In this document: in pieces, positions 24,887 to 34,153 of the stretch
Layout of the letters: the number at the start of each line of letters is the position of its first letter
Position numbering within the stretch: the first letter of the stretch is position 1
NCBI GenBank assembly: GCA_947492525.1
Contig: CANLNQ010000001.1
Location: 1 to 64,000 of the forward strand
Length of the DNA stretch: 64,000 nt
Direction: 5' to 3'
Source: an uncultured Granulosicoccus sp.
Lineage (GTDB): Bacteria; Pseudomonadota; Gammaproteobacteria; Granulosicoccales; Granulosicoccaceae
Program-made: the position numbers and the translations under genes
The notes under the pieces: generated by a model
What the model was told of the DNA's origin: nothing
Seen by the model: only the letters and a program-made list of their open reading frames with translations
Databases searched by the model: none

Positions 24887-25972
24887 ATGAATCAAACAAG
24901 CACCCGCCACCCCACTACCGAGCTCGATCTGGACCTTTCAGACACCCACATCTCCGCCGGCCCCGCACTGCTGGGAGTATTGGACACCCATATGTCGATC
25001 GACCCGGCGCAACCCGGAAAGCAGCACGGTCATCTGGTACTGCCCTACTCCGATCACCAGGGTCCGGCACACCTGCGCCTCCCCGTCTGTTCGATCCGCG
25101 GGTCACAGCCGGGTCCAACCGTCACACTCATTGGTGGCGTGCACGGCGATGAGTACGAGGGTGCACTGACATTGCACCGCCTGGCACAGGAGCTCAAGGC
25201 CGAAGCGGTACATGGGTGTCTGCTGATCGTGCCGGCACTCAACAGCCCAGGCATTGCGTCGGGCACGCGCGCACTGCCCATCTCCGGCGAGAATCTGGAC
25301 CTCTGTTTTCCGGGCAGGCTTCACGGCACGGTAGGAGAGCGGCTGGCCAGAGAGGTCTTCGAACGACTCATACAGCCAGCTGACCTGGTGCTGGATCTCA
25401 GATCGGGTGGACGGGGACTGCAGTTCGCCGATTCGGCGGCCGTGCGGTCTGTGGGTGTCCGAAACTGCAGCAGTGATGCGCTCAGTGAGGCCGCCATGAT
25501 TGCCTTTGGTGCACCCAACAGCGTTCGGCTGCCCCCCAGTGCCGGTCCGGGCTGCCTGCAGGCCACGGTGGAATCGGCTGGCAAGGCCTATGTGCAGAGT
25601 GAACTCGGCGGCGGTGGCGGCTGCACCCGGCAGGCGCTGGAAGTAGCCAGAGTCGGTTGCCACAATGTGCTGCGCTACATGGGTGTCCTGAACGAGGATG
25701 TCCAGCTGCGGGCCTCGCGCATGCTGGAGGTGCGTGACAGCTCGTTTTTCGTGCATGCACCGGTATCGGGACTGCTCGAGCCGTTCGCTCAGCCGGGCGG
25801 AGATGTCTGGCAGGGAGACACGCTGGCCAGCCTGGTGAACCTCGACCAGTCGGCCATCGAGCCACACCGTGTCCCCGTGCCGCGCAACGGCGTTCTGCTG
25901 GCGCTGCACCACGGTGGCCCGGTAAGGGCAGGTGAACTGATCGGCGTTCTGGCTGACGAAGTGCAGCGCTGA
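24887..25972 (+). CDS. Succinylglutamate desuccinylase/aspartoacylase-like protein with altered active site
   Basis: 361 residues of the M14-like AstE/ASPA family. The first zinc motif is intact (GGVHGDEYEG, His86/Glu89), as is the Glu-bearing VQSELGGGGG. The second zinc motif, normally DLHSGG, reads DLRSGG: codon AGA at 25400 replaces the expected His with Arg172. The usual substrate-binding NLNRxFPG reads NLDLCFPG. A C-terminal beta domain (VHAPVSGLLEPFAQPGGDVWQGD) is present. Two key changes in an otherwise full-length protein suggest a non-hydrolytic or altered role. The N-terminus twice contains Asp-Thr-His coded by the dispersed GACACCCA word. Confidence 0.85.
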   Translation: MNQTSTRHPTTELDLDLSDTHISAGPALLGVLDTHMSIDPAQPGKQHGHLVLPYSDHQGPAHLRLPVCSIRGSQPGPTVTLIGGVHGDEYEGALTLHRLAQELKAEAVHGCLLIVPALNSPGIASGTRALPISGENLDLCFPGRLHGTVGERLAREVFERLIQPADLVLDLRSGGRGLQFADSAAVRSVGVRNCSSDALSEAAMIAFGAPNSVRLPPSAGPGCLQATVESAGKAYVQSELGGGGGCTRQALEVARVGCHNVLRYMGVLNEDVQLRASRMLEVRDSSFFVHAPVSGLLEPFAQPGGDVWQGDTLASLVNLDQSAIEPHRVPVPRNGVLLALHHGGPVRAGELIGVLADEVQR

Positions 25973-26085
25973 GCCAGCGCCGGCATGACGGCAACGCTCA
26001 GTCGCCACCTCGGCACCTTCGACACGGGCACCCAAGACCGCACACTGCCGTAAACTAGAGACTCTATCCCGACTCCCCCACTTCC

Positions 26086-26952
26086 ATGCAGCCCTCTCCG
26101 AACGCCCCCTTCTCGCGAAGCGTCTCGGTCATCATCCCGACCCACAACCGGTGGACAAGCCTGCCCACCGCCATTGAATCAGTACTGGACCAGACTCATC
26201 CGGTGCATGAGCTGTTCGTTGTTGATGACGGCTCCACCGATGGCACCGCCGACAAGGTGGCGCAACGCTACCCCTCGGTCCGTTTGATCCGGCAGGACAA
26301 CCACGGCGTTTCACATGCCCGTAATCGGGCCATCGAAAAGGCCACGGGCGACTGGATCGCCCTGCTCGATTCAGATGATCGCTGGTATCCGGCAAAACTG
26401 TCACGCCAGCTGGATGCCCTGCAGGCAGCGCCCCGCTTGCGCCTCTGCCATTGCGATGAACACTGGTTGCGCAACGGCAAGCGCGTCAATCCTCGTCACA
26501 AGCATCGCAAGCAGGGCGGCGACATCTTCGAACACTGCCTGCCCCTGTGCTGCATCTCGCCCTCGGCGGTGCTGATTCATCGCAGTCTGTTTGACGATGT
26601 CGGCCTGTTCGACGAATCGTTGCCTGCCTGTGAAGACTACGACCTGTGGCTACGCATCTGTGCGCGAGAACCCGTGTTGTATGTTGACGAGGCCTTGCTG
26701 GAAAAGACCGGTGGCCACGCCGATCAGCTGTCGCAACGCTACCCGGCCATGGACCAGTATCGCCTGCAGGCCCTGGCGGCATTGCTGCGAGAGCATGCGT
26801 TGACAGAATCGCAGAGGCAACAGACGCAGGCCATGTTCAGACAGAAACTGACCATATTTTGCAACGGTGCGCGCAAGAGGGGGCGCAGCGACACCGTGGA
26901 GACACTGCTGCTCGCTTACGCCGATTTACTGGACTCAGAGCATATACTCTGA
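26086..26952 (+). CDS. Family 2 glycosyltransferase
   Basis: 288 residues, GT-A fold, no membrane segments. N-terminal VSVIIPTHNRWTSLPTAIESVLDQTH, then FVVDDGSTDGTADKV, HGVSHARNRAIEKATGDWIALLDSDDRW (metal-binding DxD as DSDD) and a likely catalytic Glu-Asp in PACEDYDLWLRI. It transfers a sugar from a nucleotide donor; the acceptor is unknown. No polysaccharide gene cluster surrounds it. Confidence 0.9.
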   Translation: MQPSPNAPFSRSVSVIIPTHNRWTSLPTAIESVLDQTHPVHELFVVDDGSTDGTADKVAQRYPSVRLIRQDNHGVSHARNRAIEKATGDWIALLDSDDRWYPAKLSRQLDALQAAPRLRLCHCDEHWLRNGKRVNPRHKHRKQGGDIFEHCLPLCCISPSAVLIHRSLFDDVGLFDESLPACEDYDLWLRICAREPVLYVDEALLEKTGGHADQLSQRYPAMDQYRLQALAALLREHALTESQRQQTQAMFRQKLTIFCNGARKRGRSDTVETLLLAYADLLDSEHIL

Positions 26953-27008
26953 ACCCTACAGGCCGCGACACCACGCGGCTCTCTCAGACTCAGCCGATCC
27001 TGTTATCC

Positions 27009-27383
27009 ATGTCCGCTCTTGTATTCCGCCTGCGAAATGTCCCCGAGGAAGAAGCCGACGAGGTGCGCGCACTGCTCACCGAGCACGCCATCGACTGGTA
27101 TGAAACCACTGCCGGTAACTGGGGCATTGCCATGCCCGGACTGTGGGTCAATGACGACACACAACTGCCTCGAGCGCGGGAATTGATCGATTCCTATCAG
27201 CGCGAACGCCGTGACTTGCAGCGTCAGCACCATGAGCGCGAAAAGCTCAGCGGCAACGCACCCACCCTGATGCAACGACTCACCGAGCAGCCGTTGAAGG
27301 TTGCCGGTATCGTCCTGTTCTGCCTGTTCATACTCTACATCTCGATCAATCCCTTCCTGCGGCTGATCGGTTACGGTCTGTAG
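27009..27383 (+). CDS. DUF6164 family small membrane protein
   Basis: 124 residues from ATG 27009. Soluble N-terminal part MSALVFRLRNVPEEEADEVRALLTEHAIDWYETTAGNWGI..., a charged helix (ELIDSYQRERRDLQRQHHERE), and a single C-terminal transmembrane helix (VAGIVLFCLFILYISINPFL). The beginning resembles DUF6164/putative-signal-transducing protein folds that bind a partner or ligand. Function unknown. Frames starting further upstream overlap the glycosyltransferase and are not needed. Confidence 0.8.
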   Translation: MSALVFRLRNVPEEEADEVRALLTEHAIDWYETTAGNWGIAMPGLWVNDDTQLPRARELIDSYQRERRDLQRQHHEREKLSGNAPTLMQRLTEQPLKVAGIVLFCLFILYISINPFLRLIGYGL

Positions 27384-27919
27384 CCCGGCAGCGAGCGCAT
27401 CGACAGTTGCGCACCGCGATCACTCGACCGCCAAGTGATACCACAGCTTGCATCAATCCTTCGTAGTGTCATCACAAGGACACGTTAAACACCATTGATT
27501 GCCAAGACCGGTCCCTGCCGCCAATCAGCGCCTTCCAAGTAACCCCCTCGCCGGTGCCCTTTCGGCGCTGTAATACGTGCGGATCGACGAGCCGCACAGC
27601 CGGTGATTCGCAGTACTGCAAGCCCCATCAGACAGGCCTTTCAGAGTGGCAAGGTGCGGCGGACCGATCAGTCACCTCGGCCAAGACAATCTGGTCCGAT
27701 CAGACTCCAGGCACCTTTTACAAAAATTTTTTAAGTTTCAATTCAGGTTCGCTCCGCTAGTCTGACCCCGCTTTCGCGAACCGCGACCACCGACAAGGAC
27801 AGCCGGGAAGCATATCTGGTTCAACTCGACCGACGAGAGGCAACGGCAAGACCCCATTCAGCAAATCCTGCTTTCTGTCCATAGCCCCCGCGGTTCATCC
27901 AACATCGTCAAGAACTCTC
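27384..27919. other. Long 5' region of the GH16 gene
   Basis: 536 bp without a supported gene. An A/T-rich tract (27718-27738) stands out from GC-rich surroundings and may be promoter-proximal. A 7-bp inverted repeat GGTTCGC/GCGAACC lies at 27746-27782, about 140 bp before the GH16 start. The length hints at a regulated leader, but no known riboswitch core was recognised. Confidence 0.45.
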
Positions 27920-29374
27920 ATGCGCATATCGACCCTGGCTCTGCTTCTAGTCGGAGCACTCAGTTTCTCTGCCCACGCTGACAAGCAACGCCCCGCAACG
28001 GTTTCCAACGTACAGGCCGGTGCCATCTCATCCACAGCCATCAGACTCAGCTGGAATACACCGTCTGACAATGTCGGTGTGGACGGCTACAACATCTACC
28101 GCAACGGCAGTTACTACAACACGGTCTTCAATGCGACCAATTTCATCGACACCAGGCTCTCTTCAGGCACCCGCTACGAGTACGCCGTCGTGGCCTTCGA
28201 CAAGGCCAGAAATTACTCCACCATGTCGTCGAGCTCTGCCGCGACGACGAGCAGCACCAGCTCCGGCGCTGCACCGCAGACCGCTGCTGCACCACCGGTG
28301 AGCACACAGACTGCCAGCAATGGCACTCCGGCGGCACCGACAGGGTTGCGGGCAGAAGTCCAGGACGCGAACAGCATCAAGATACTGTGGAATGCACCTG
28401 AAGGCGGCGTCTCCGGATACAACCTCTACCGCAATGGCAACTACTACAAGACCATTCGGGGTCGTACCGACCACACCGACTCATCGCTGAGCCCGGGCCG
28501 TCAGTATCGATGGCAGGTCGTGGCCTTCAACGGGCAACGTTTCTCACTGAAATCACAGGAAGTACGCGCCAGAACACCGGATGAGACCGCCGTGGTGACA
28601 GCCGCTGCAGTACCTGCCGATGACAGCCCGAGCTCGGGGGTGCCAGCCGGCTACCGACTGGTCTTCAGTGACGAGTTTCGTTCGAATCGGCTGGACAGCA
28701 GCAAATGGAACAGCCGTTATCGCTGGGGACCGCGGTGGACCATCAACAACGAGCAGCAATACTATGTCGACGCTCTGGGCGATGCCGATTTCGGCTACTC
28801 ACCCTTCAGCTTCGACGGCGAGAATCTCACCATCAGTGCCGTCCGTACCCCTTCGAACCTGAAGGGCAAGGCCAACAACAAGAGCTACCTGTCCGGCACC
28901 ATGACGACCTATGGCAAGTTCAAGATGCGCTACGGTTACGTGGAAATGCGCGCCCGCCTGCCCGAGGGCAAGGGTCTGTGGCCCGCCTTCTGGTTGCTGC
29001 ACAATCATGAAAACGGGATTCGTCCGGAGATCGATGTTGTCGAGATGCTGGGTGATCGACCGCAAGTGGTCTACCAGACCTACCATCATTACGCCCGTGG
29101 GAACCTGAGCTCCACACCCAGCTATGAGGTCTGGGGTGATGATTTTTCCGGCGGTTTTCACACCTATGGCATGCGCTGGGAACCCGGGCGCATCACCTGG
29201 TATGTCGATGGCGAAGCGCGTAACGCCTACGCCAACAACAACGTGTCATCCGAGGACATGTATCTGTTGGTGAATCTGGCCATCGGTGGCGCCTGGGCTG
29301 GCAGTCCGAACGGCAGCACCCGCTTTCCGGCCCGTTTCACGATCGACTACATCCGCGCCTACAGCGGTGACTGA
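27920..29374 (+). CDS. Secreted GH16 glycoside hydrolase with two FN3 domains
   Basis: 484 residues. Signal peptide MRISTLALLLVGALSFSAHA, then two fibronectin type III domains (about 25-110 and 138-222) separated by an Ala/Ser/Thr linker, then a GH16 domain (about 245-484). The catalytic motif is EIDVVE, with nucleophile Glu370 and acid/base Glu375. Supporting segments are YVEMRARLPEGKGLWPAFWLL and WEPGRITWYVDGE. GH16 covers laminarinases, lichenases, agarases, carrageenases and bacterial exopolysaccharide glycanases; the exact glucan or galactan is not predictable. Confidence 0.92.
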   Translation: MRISTLALLLVGALSFSAHADKQRPATVSNVQAGAISSTAIRLSWNTPSDNVGVDGYNIYRNGSYYNTVFNATNFIDTRLSSGTRYEYAVVAFDKARNYSTMSSSSAATTSSTSSGAAPQTAAAPPVSTQTASNGTPAAPTGLRAEVQDANSIKILWNAPEGGVSGYNLYRNGNYYKTIRGRTDHTDSSLSPGRQYRWQVVAFNGQRFSLKSQEVRARTPDETAVVTAAAVPADDSPSSGVPAGYRLVFSDEFRSNRLDSSKWNSRYRWGPRWTINNEQQYYVDALGDADFGYSPFSFDGENLTISAVRTPSNLKGKANNKSYLSGTMTTYGKFKMRYGYVEMRARLPEGKGLWPAFWLLHNHENGIRPEIDVVEMLGDRPQVVYQTYHHYARGNLSSTPSYEVWGDDFSGGFHTYGMRWEPGRITWYVDGEARNAYANNNVSSEDMYLLVNLAIGGAWAGSPNGSTRFPARFTIDYIRAYSGD

Positions 29375-29537
29375 GCTTTCGCGGTCACGGTAGCCGCGGG
29401 CAGGCTCGATCGCCGACCAAGCGCCTCATCAATGTTCAACTGATCAAAAGACCAAGGCACGATACTTCCGATCTGTGACATCGGTTCAGAAGTTAAGGTA
29501 CGGTAGCGATACACTGCAAAGAAAAAAGACCTTCAAC

Positions 29538-31079
29538 ATGTCGTTGCTGCCTTTGCGCCTGCCCTTTATTTCGCCGGATCTGACCTCGCTCACAACGCCG
29601 GCGCATGCACTGTCCGTGCTGCATCAACTGGCAGCTCGGCCGGTATGGTGCCTGTGCGCGGCCCTGCTGCTGAGCAGCTGCCAGACCGCTGGTCGCCCTG
29701 ACAGTCGAGCTGACGCATCTGTTGCCAGCAACGCTCGGGCGACACCGTTCAGCACCGGACAGACTCTGCGCGAAACTGCCAGACCCGGCCCCGCGGCACC
29801 CCTGCTGCCCTGGACAGACATCATTCATCCCCTGTACCTGAAGGCGCGTTCACTGGTCGAGCGTGAACTGGATGCCGACCTGCGCAATGTGCAGCTACTA
29901 CTGGTGGCCGATGCGCCCATCAATGCCGAGGTCAATCGCGAAACACGGCGCCTGGTGAATGAGCAGTTCGGCACCTCTTCCTTCGCCGATCACTTTCTCA
30001 GCCGGGTCATGGACACGCAATCGGGCACCTACGCGGCGCTGTTCACTGCTCGATTGCAGGCTGTCATGGTGAGTCGCAGCATGCTTGCCAGCTATGAGAG
30101 ATCCCTGCCCGCGGACCCGGACCTTCGCCGCGCGGCCCTGTTGACGCTGCTGATACACGAACTGGTACATGCCGCCGATGACCAGCGCTATCGCATTCAT
30201 GAAAACCGGGCGCTCAATTTCCGGGCCTCCTTTGCACAATCGGCCACCTTCGAGGGCCACGCGCAATGGGTTACCCGCAAGATCTGTTCATACAGCGACT
30301 GCCTGCAAGGGCTCGATGCACTGGATGACTTCATGTTCAGCCGGACTGAACAACCCAACCAACTGACTCAGCCGGTCGAGGCCATCAGCCGCAATGTGCT
30401 CGAGTACTCCTACGTGGAGGGCGAGCGGTTCATCACGAAGCTGGCTGCCCGCGAGGGCGGGGATCAACTGATCGACGCCCTGCTGAGCAAGCCACCCTAC
30501 GATCCGATACAGATTCTGGCTCCCGAGTCCTACCCCGATCTGCTGCGTCAACGCCGCAACAGTCGCCTGATACGAGCCAGCCTTGATGTCGATCACCCCT
30601 GGGTCAGGGGTCAGTGGATCGGTGTCGAGACATCGCCTCTGAAGGGGGTGAATCTGCGGGCAGACCCCTCACGCCGACAGGCAGCGGTTGACGGCTTCAC
30701 ACGACTGATCGAAGGCATGGTGGCCATGCAGCTCTACGATAGGGCGCGCCCCGATGCCAGTCCCATGGAGGTCACTCTGCTGCAGGCAGAATCGGCCAAT
30801 ACGGCGCGGCTATTCGCCCGCACCCTGCACGAGAACAGCCAGTTGCCGGATACCTATATCGAGGAGGAGCCCCTGCGCATCAATACCGGGGCCGGTGCCA
30901 TGCAATCACAGATGAGCATGCATGTCTTTCGCACAGCGCTTGATGGCGGCAAGCCATTTCGTACCACCATCGGTGTGTCGGGCAACTACGTGGTGCAGAT
31001 CGCCGGTATGGCCGAGCGTTCGGCGCCACTGGATGATTACGCCATCCGGGTACTGCTGAACCTGCAACTTCCGCGCTGA
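29538..31079 (+). CDS. Putative secreted zinc metallopeptidase-like lipoprotein
   Basis: About 513 residues from ATG 29538 (a frame from GTG 29475 also exists). A hydrophobic segment ends in the lipobox ALLLSSC, predicting a lipoprotein. The zinc motif HELVHAADDQRY lies around residue 212, matching HExxH plus a downstream acidic helix; the third ligand could be the Glu in FEGHAQW. The rest is helical and unassigned, with a C-terminal beta-rich region (GVSGNYVVQIAGMAE). Possibly a zincin that cuts envelope proteins; substrate unknown. Confidence 0.75.
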   Translation: MSLLPLRLPFISPDLTSLTTPAHALSVLHQLAARPVWCLCAALLLSSCQTAGRPDSRADASVASNARATPFSTGQTLRETARPGPAAPLLPWTDIIHPLYLKARSLVERELDADLRNVQLLLVADAPINAEVNRETRRLVNEQFGTSSFADHFLSRVMDTQSGTYAALFTARLQAVMVSRSMLASYERSLPADPDLRRAALLTLLIHELVHAADDQRYRIHENRALNFRASFAQSATFEGHAQWVTRKICSYSDCLQGLDALDDFMFSRTEQPNQLTQPVEAISRNVLEYSYVEGERFITKLAAREGGDQLIDALLSKPPYDPIQILAPESYPDLLRQRRNSRLIRASLDVDHPWVRGQWIGVETSPLKGVNLRADPSRRQAAVDGFTRLIEGMVAMQLYDRARPDASPMEVTLLQAESANTARLFARTLHENSQLPDTYIEEEPLRINTGAGAMQSQMSMHVFRTALDGGKPFRTTIGVSGNYVVQIAGMAERSAPLDDYAIRVLLNLQLPR

Positions 31080-31098
31080 AGACGCTCGGTGGGGGCGT

Positions 31099-31701
31099 TC
31101 AGTTCCGGCATCTCGCTGTTTTCCGAGGATTCCCTGCATCGTCGTCACCGGCAAAGGCGCTGGCATTGACTGAAAACCTGGCCTTGAGAAAGGCCATCTG
31201 GTCTGCCAGTACATCTCTGTTGGACAGGTAGAAGTACTCGTAGCGGTTGGGGGCAAAGGGCACCGCCAGCAGCTGCATATTGGCCTGTTCGGGCGTCAGG
31301 TCGCCCTTGCGGTTATTGCATCGTCGACATGCCGTCACACAGTTGGTCCAACGATCCTTGCCGCCTTTCGAGGTGGGTATGACATGGTCTCTGGACAATT
31401 CTCTGGCCGGGAAATCGACACCGCAGTACATGCACATCATCTGATCACGGGCAAACAGCAGCTCGTTGCTCAAGGCCGGTGTGAACTGGTGGTTATCCAC
31501 CTTGCCATCACAGGCGATGATGCTTGGCAAATCGAGACTCGAGCGGATTCCGAACTTGTCATATCCCCCTCGGACTGTATGGATCGTTGCACCGATACTC
31601 CATATGACCTGCTCCTTGACGAGCAAGGTGGCAGTCTCCTGCCAGCTGAGCCAGGCAATGGGCGTACCGGCCTTGTTCAGGCGCAATACTTTGCTGTTCA
31701 T
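31099..31701 (-). CDS. HNH endonuclease
   Basis: 200 residues from ATG 31701 (MNSKVLRLNKAGTPIAWLSWQ). The HNH module is CMYCGVDFPARELSRDHVIPTSKGGKDRWTNCVTACRRCNNRKGD, with two CXXC zinc-knuckle pairs and the DH-N-N catalytic core. This is the common solitary HNH protein of gammaproteobacteria, whose DNA target and role are unknown. The frame open to 31941 runs through the repeat word cluster and is not coding. It converges with the metallopeptidase gene at 19 bp. Confidence 0.9.
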   Translation of the reverse strand: MNSKVLRLNKAGTPIAWLSWQETATLLVKEQVIWSIGATIHTVRGGYDKFGIRSSLDLPSIIACDGKVDNHQFTPALSNELLFARDQMMCMYCGVDFPARELSRDHVIPTSKGGKDRWTNCVTACRRCNNRKGDLTPEQANMQLLAVPFAPNRYEYFYLSNRDVLADQMAFLKARFSVNASAFAGDDDAGNPRKTARCRN

Positions 31702-31877
31702 GGTCAGTTCGTCGTGGTCGTCGTCCTCCTGTCCGTCTTTGTATACCACAATCGTTGTGAACAGGCGATGACCAGCGTGCCTACAAGACACCCATGGCAT
31801 CGCCTGATCGAACGGTGAAGAGCGTGAAGCAGGCGGGCCATGGTGGGGTCGCGTGGGCCAGGGCGGGAGGTGGATAT

Positions 31878-32048
31878 GGGTGTCTGCTGCTTTTCGTCTA
31901 TGGGTGTCTGCTGGCTTGCATCCAAGCTGCTCTGCCTTCATGGGTGTCTGCTGGTTGACGCCTGACAGTCGCTACATGAGGGTCAGCTGAATCGGTTTAT
32001 GGGTGTCTGCTGGTTTCTGCTGCTTGCCGAGATGTTTGTGGGTGTCTG
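31878..32048. repeat. Cluster of five copies of the dispersed word ATGGGTGTCTG
   Basis: Perfect copies start at 31878, 31902, 31940 and 31999, and a copy with one change (GTGGGTGTCTG) starts at 32038. All point the same way. The copies at 31902, 31940 and 31999 extend to ATGGGTGTCTGCTGG. Spacing is irregular (24, 38, 59, 39 bp), so it is not a simple tandem array. It fills the space upstream of the HNH gene and downstream of the broken ABC exporter. Confidence 0.85.
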
Positions 32049-32056
32049 CCAGGGAT

Positions 32057-33896
32057 CTACTGGTCGCCGAGGAAGCCGCCGGACTGGCGGTTCCAGAGAC
32101 GGGCGTAGAGGCCGTTGCGCTCGATCAGCTCCCTGTGGCTGCCGGTCTCCACGATGCGGCCGTGCTCCAGCACGATGAGTCTGTCCAGGGCGGCAATCGT
32201 TGACAGTCGATGCGCCACGGCCAGCACGGTCTTGCCTGCCATGAGCTCCACCAGCTTTTCCTGGATGGCCGCCTCCACCTCCGAATCGAGCGCCGAGGTG
32301 GCTTCGTCCAGCACCAGGATCGGTGCATCCTTGAGCAGTACCCGGGCAATGGCGATGCGCTGCCGTTGTCCGCCAGAGAGCTTCACCCCCCGTTCGCCCA
32401 CGAAGGCATCCAGGCCCTGACGCCCCTGCGGATCACTCAGCTCGGGAATGAAACTCATGGCCTCGGCCTGCTGTGCGGCGCGCACGATCTGCTCGTCCGT
32501 GGCGTCCGCACGCCCGTAACGTATGTTGTCGCGAATCGAACGATGCAGCAGAGAGGTATCCTGGGTCACGACGGCAATCGCCTTGCGCAGACTGTCCTGC
32601 GTCACCAGGCGGATATCCTGCCCATCAATGAGGATCCGCCCGCTATCGACATCATGGAAACGCATCAGCAGATTCACCAATGTCGATTTGCCGGCTCCCG
32701 AGCGACCGACCAGACCGACCTTCTCGCCGGGCAGAATCTCGAAGTCGAGCCCCTCGACCACGGCTTGCTGCCGAGCATCCGCTTCATAGGCGAAGTTCAC
32801 CTGATCGAACACGATATGGCCGCGCGATACCTTCAGGGCTTGCGCCTCGGCAGAATCGGTCACGGCCAGCGCCTGAGAGATGGTGGGAATGCCGTTCTGC
32901 ACCGTTCCCACATTCTCGAACAGTGAGGTAATGGTACGTAACACCCGGCCCGACATCTGATTGAGCCGCATGACCAGGCCATTGGCCACGGCAATTTCAC
33001 CCACCGTGATCATCCCGTTCATCCACAGCGCGATCGATGCGGCGGCCATGGTGCCGATCAGCACGGTGTTGAGTGTGGTGAGCGTGACTGTCATCGTCAG
33101 GATGGCGCGCATCAGCACCCGAAATGCCCGAGTGTGAGCGCGCAGGCGATCCCCCCGCGTATTCCGATTCCAGCGAATGATGAGCAAACAGTTTCACCGA
33201 CTGAATGTTGGTGTAACTGTCTACCACGCTTCCCATCAGGGCCGCGTTGGCCTCGGAGAGTCGCGCAGACTTGCTGCGTACCGGCGGCACCATGAACACG
33301 ACCACCGCAATATAGGCGGCTGACCACAGCAGCATCGGTAGCAGCAGATAGTGATTGATGTCGGCAAACAGAATCAGTGTGCCTGCCAGATAGATGATGA
33401 GCGTCCAGGCACCATCGACGATGTTGACCACCGTTTCGCGGACCGAGTGACCCGTCTGCATGACTTTCTGGGCAATGCGGCCCGAGAAATCGTTCTGGAA
33501 GAACGTCATGCTCTGCTTCAGCACATAGCGGTGATTCTGCCAGCGAGTGGCATTGGTGATGCCCGGCGCCAGCGCAAGATTGATGATCGCCCGACTGCTC
33601 AACTGCGTCAACGGACGCACCAGCAAGGCCACGAAACCCATCCACAACAGCGCCGTGGAATGCGTCTCGAGAAAGCGGGAAGGCTCTGTCGTGCCCATCC
33701 AGTCGAGAATGCGCCCCAGATAGATGTACACATACAACTCACTGAGCGCCGCGACCCCGGAAAGTACAAGTGTGGCGAACAGCACCCGGCGCACCGGATG
33801 CAGGAAGAAGCGAAAGAAGGCCAGAGTTCCCACGGGCGGGCGTGAGGCCTCACGGGCCTGCATGGGGTCGACCAGGGATTCAAAGAGGCGAAACAC
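32057..33896 (-). pseudogene. ABC exporter (fused TMD-NBD) with frameshift in a G6 tract
   Basis: The first frame (33896 downward) codes the ABC transmembrane domain from MFRLFESLVDPMQARE to SVKLFAHHSLESEYA. The reading then needs the next frame: DRLRAHTRAFRVLMRA ... GLVGRSGAGKST (Walker A), KLSGGQRQRIAIARVLL (signature), ILVLDEATSALD (Walker B) and AHRLSTI (H-loop), ending at 32057. The break coincides with six C on the plus strand (33151-33156), i.e. GGGGGG in the gene; deleting one G restores ESEYAGDRLRAHTR exactly. Both halves are otherwise free of stops. It could be a sequencing error, a recent mutation or a phase-variable switch. Related to MsbA/LapB-type lipid or drug exporters. Confidence 0.88.
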
Positions 33897-34089
33897 GACA
33901 TCGATTCTGTGAGGGCAATGACACAGAGTAACGCCAGGACTCTGTCTGCCGATACCCCTGTTACCCCCCGTACGCGATCAGCGGCTGAAAAAACGCAGAA
34001 AATCGGCGTTGAAGGCTGCGTTTGGTCGTTCTTCTCTCATGTCTTGTGCCTGTGTCCGGTATGCTAGGCACATAAAAAGGAATATTGGC

Positions 34090-34118
34090 TTGACGCTCAG
34101 CCGCTATTCTTGATAAAA
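34090..34118 (+). promoter_or_regulatory. Probable sigma-70 promoter of the LysR gene
   Basis: TTGACG (34090-34095), 17-bp spacer, ATAAAA (34113-34118). The predicted start lies about 30 bp before the LysR ATG. Surrounding A/T-rich sequence contrasts with the coding regions. Confidence 0.55.
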
Positions 34119-34153
34119 GACAGACAACTGTGAATATTTAGCACAAATCAAGT

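Noticed and set aside
27554-27760. 68-codon plus-strand frame before the GH16 gene (with CNTCGS and QYC cysteines)
   Set aside because: No ribosome binding site, ends in an A/T-rich tract, and the cysteine pattern is not a recognisable zinc finger.
31702-31941. Upstream extension of the HNH protein (about 80 residues)
   Set aside because: It is read through copies of the dispersed word (Asp-Thr-His repeats), and the family start is MNSKVLRLN at 31701.
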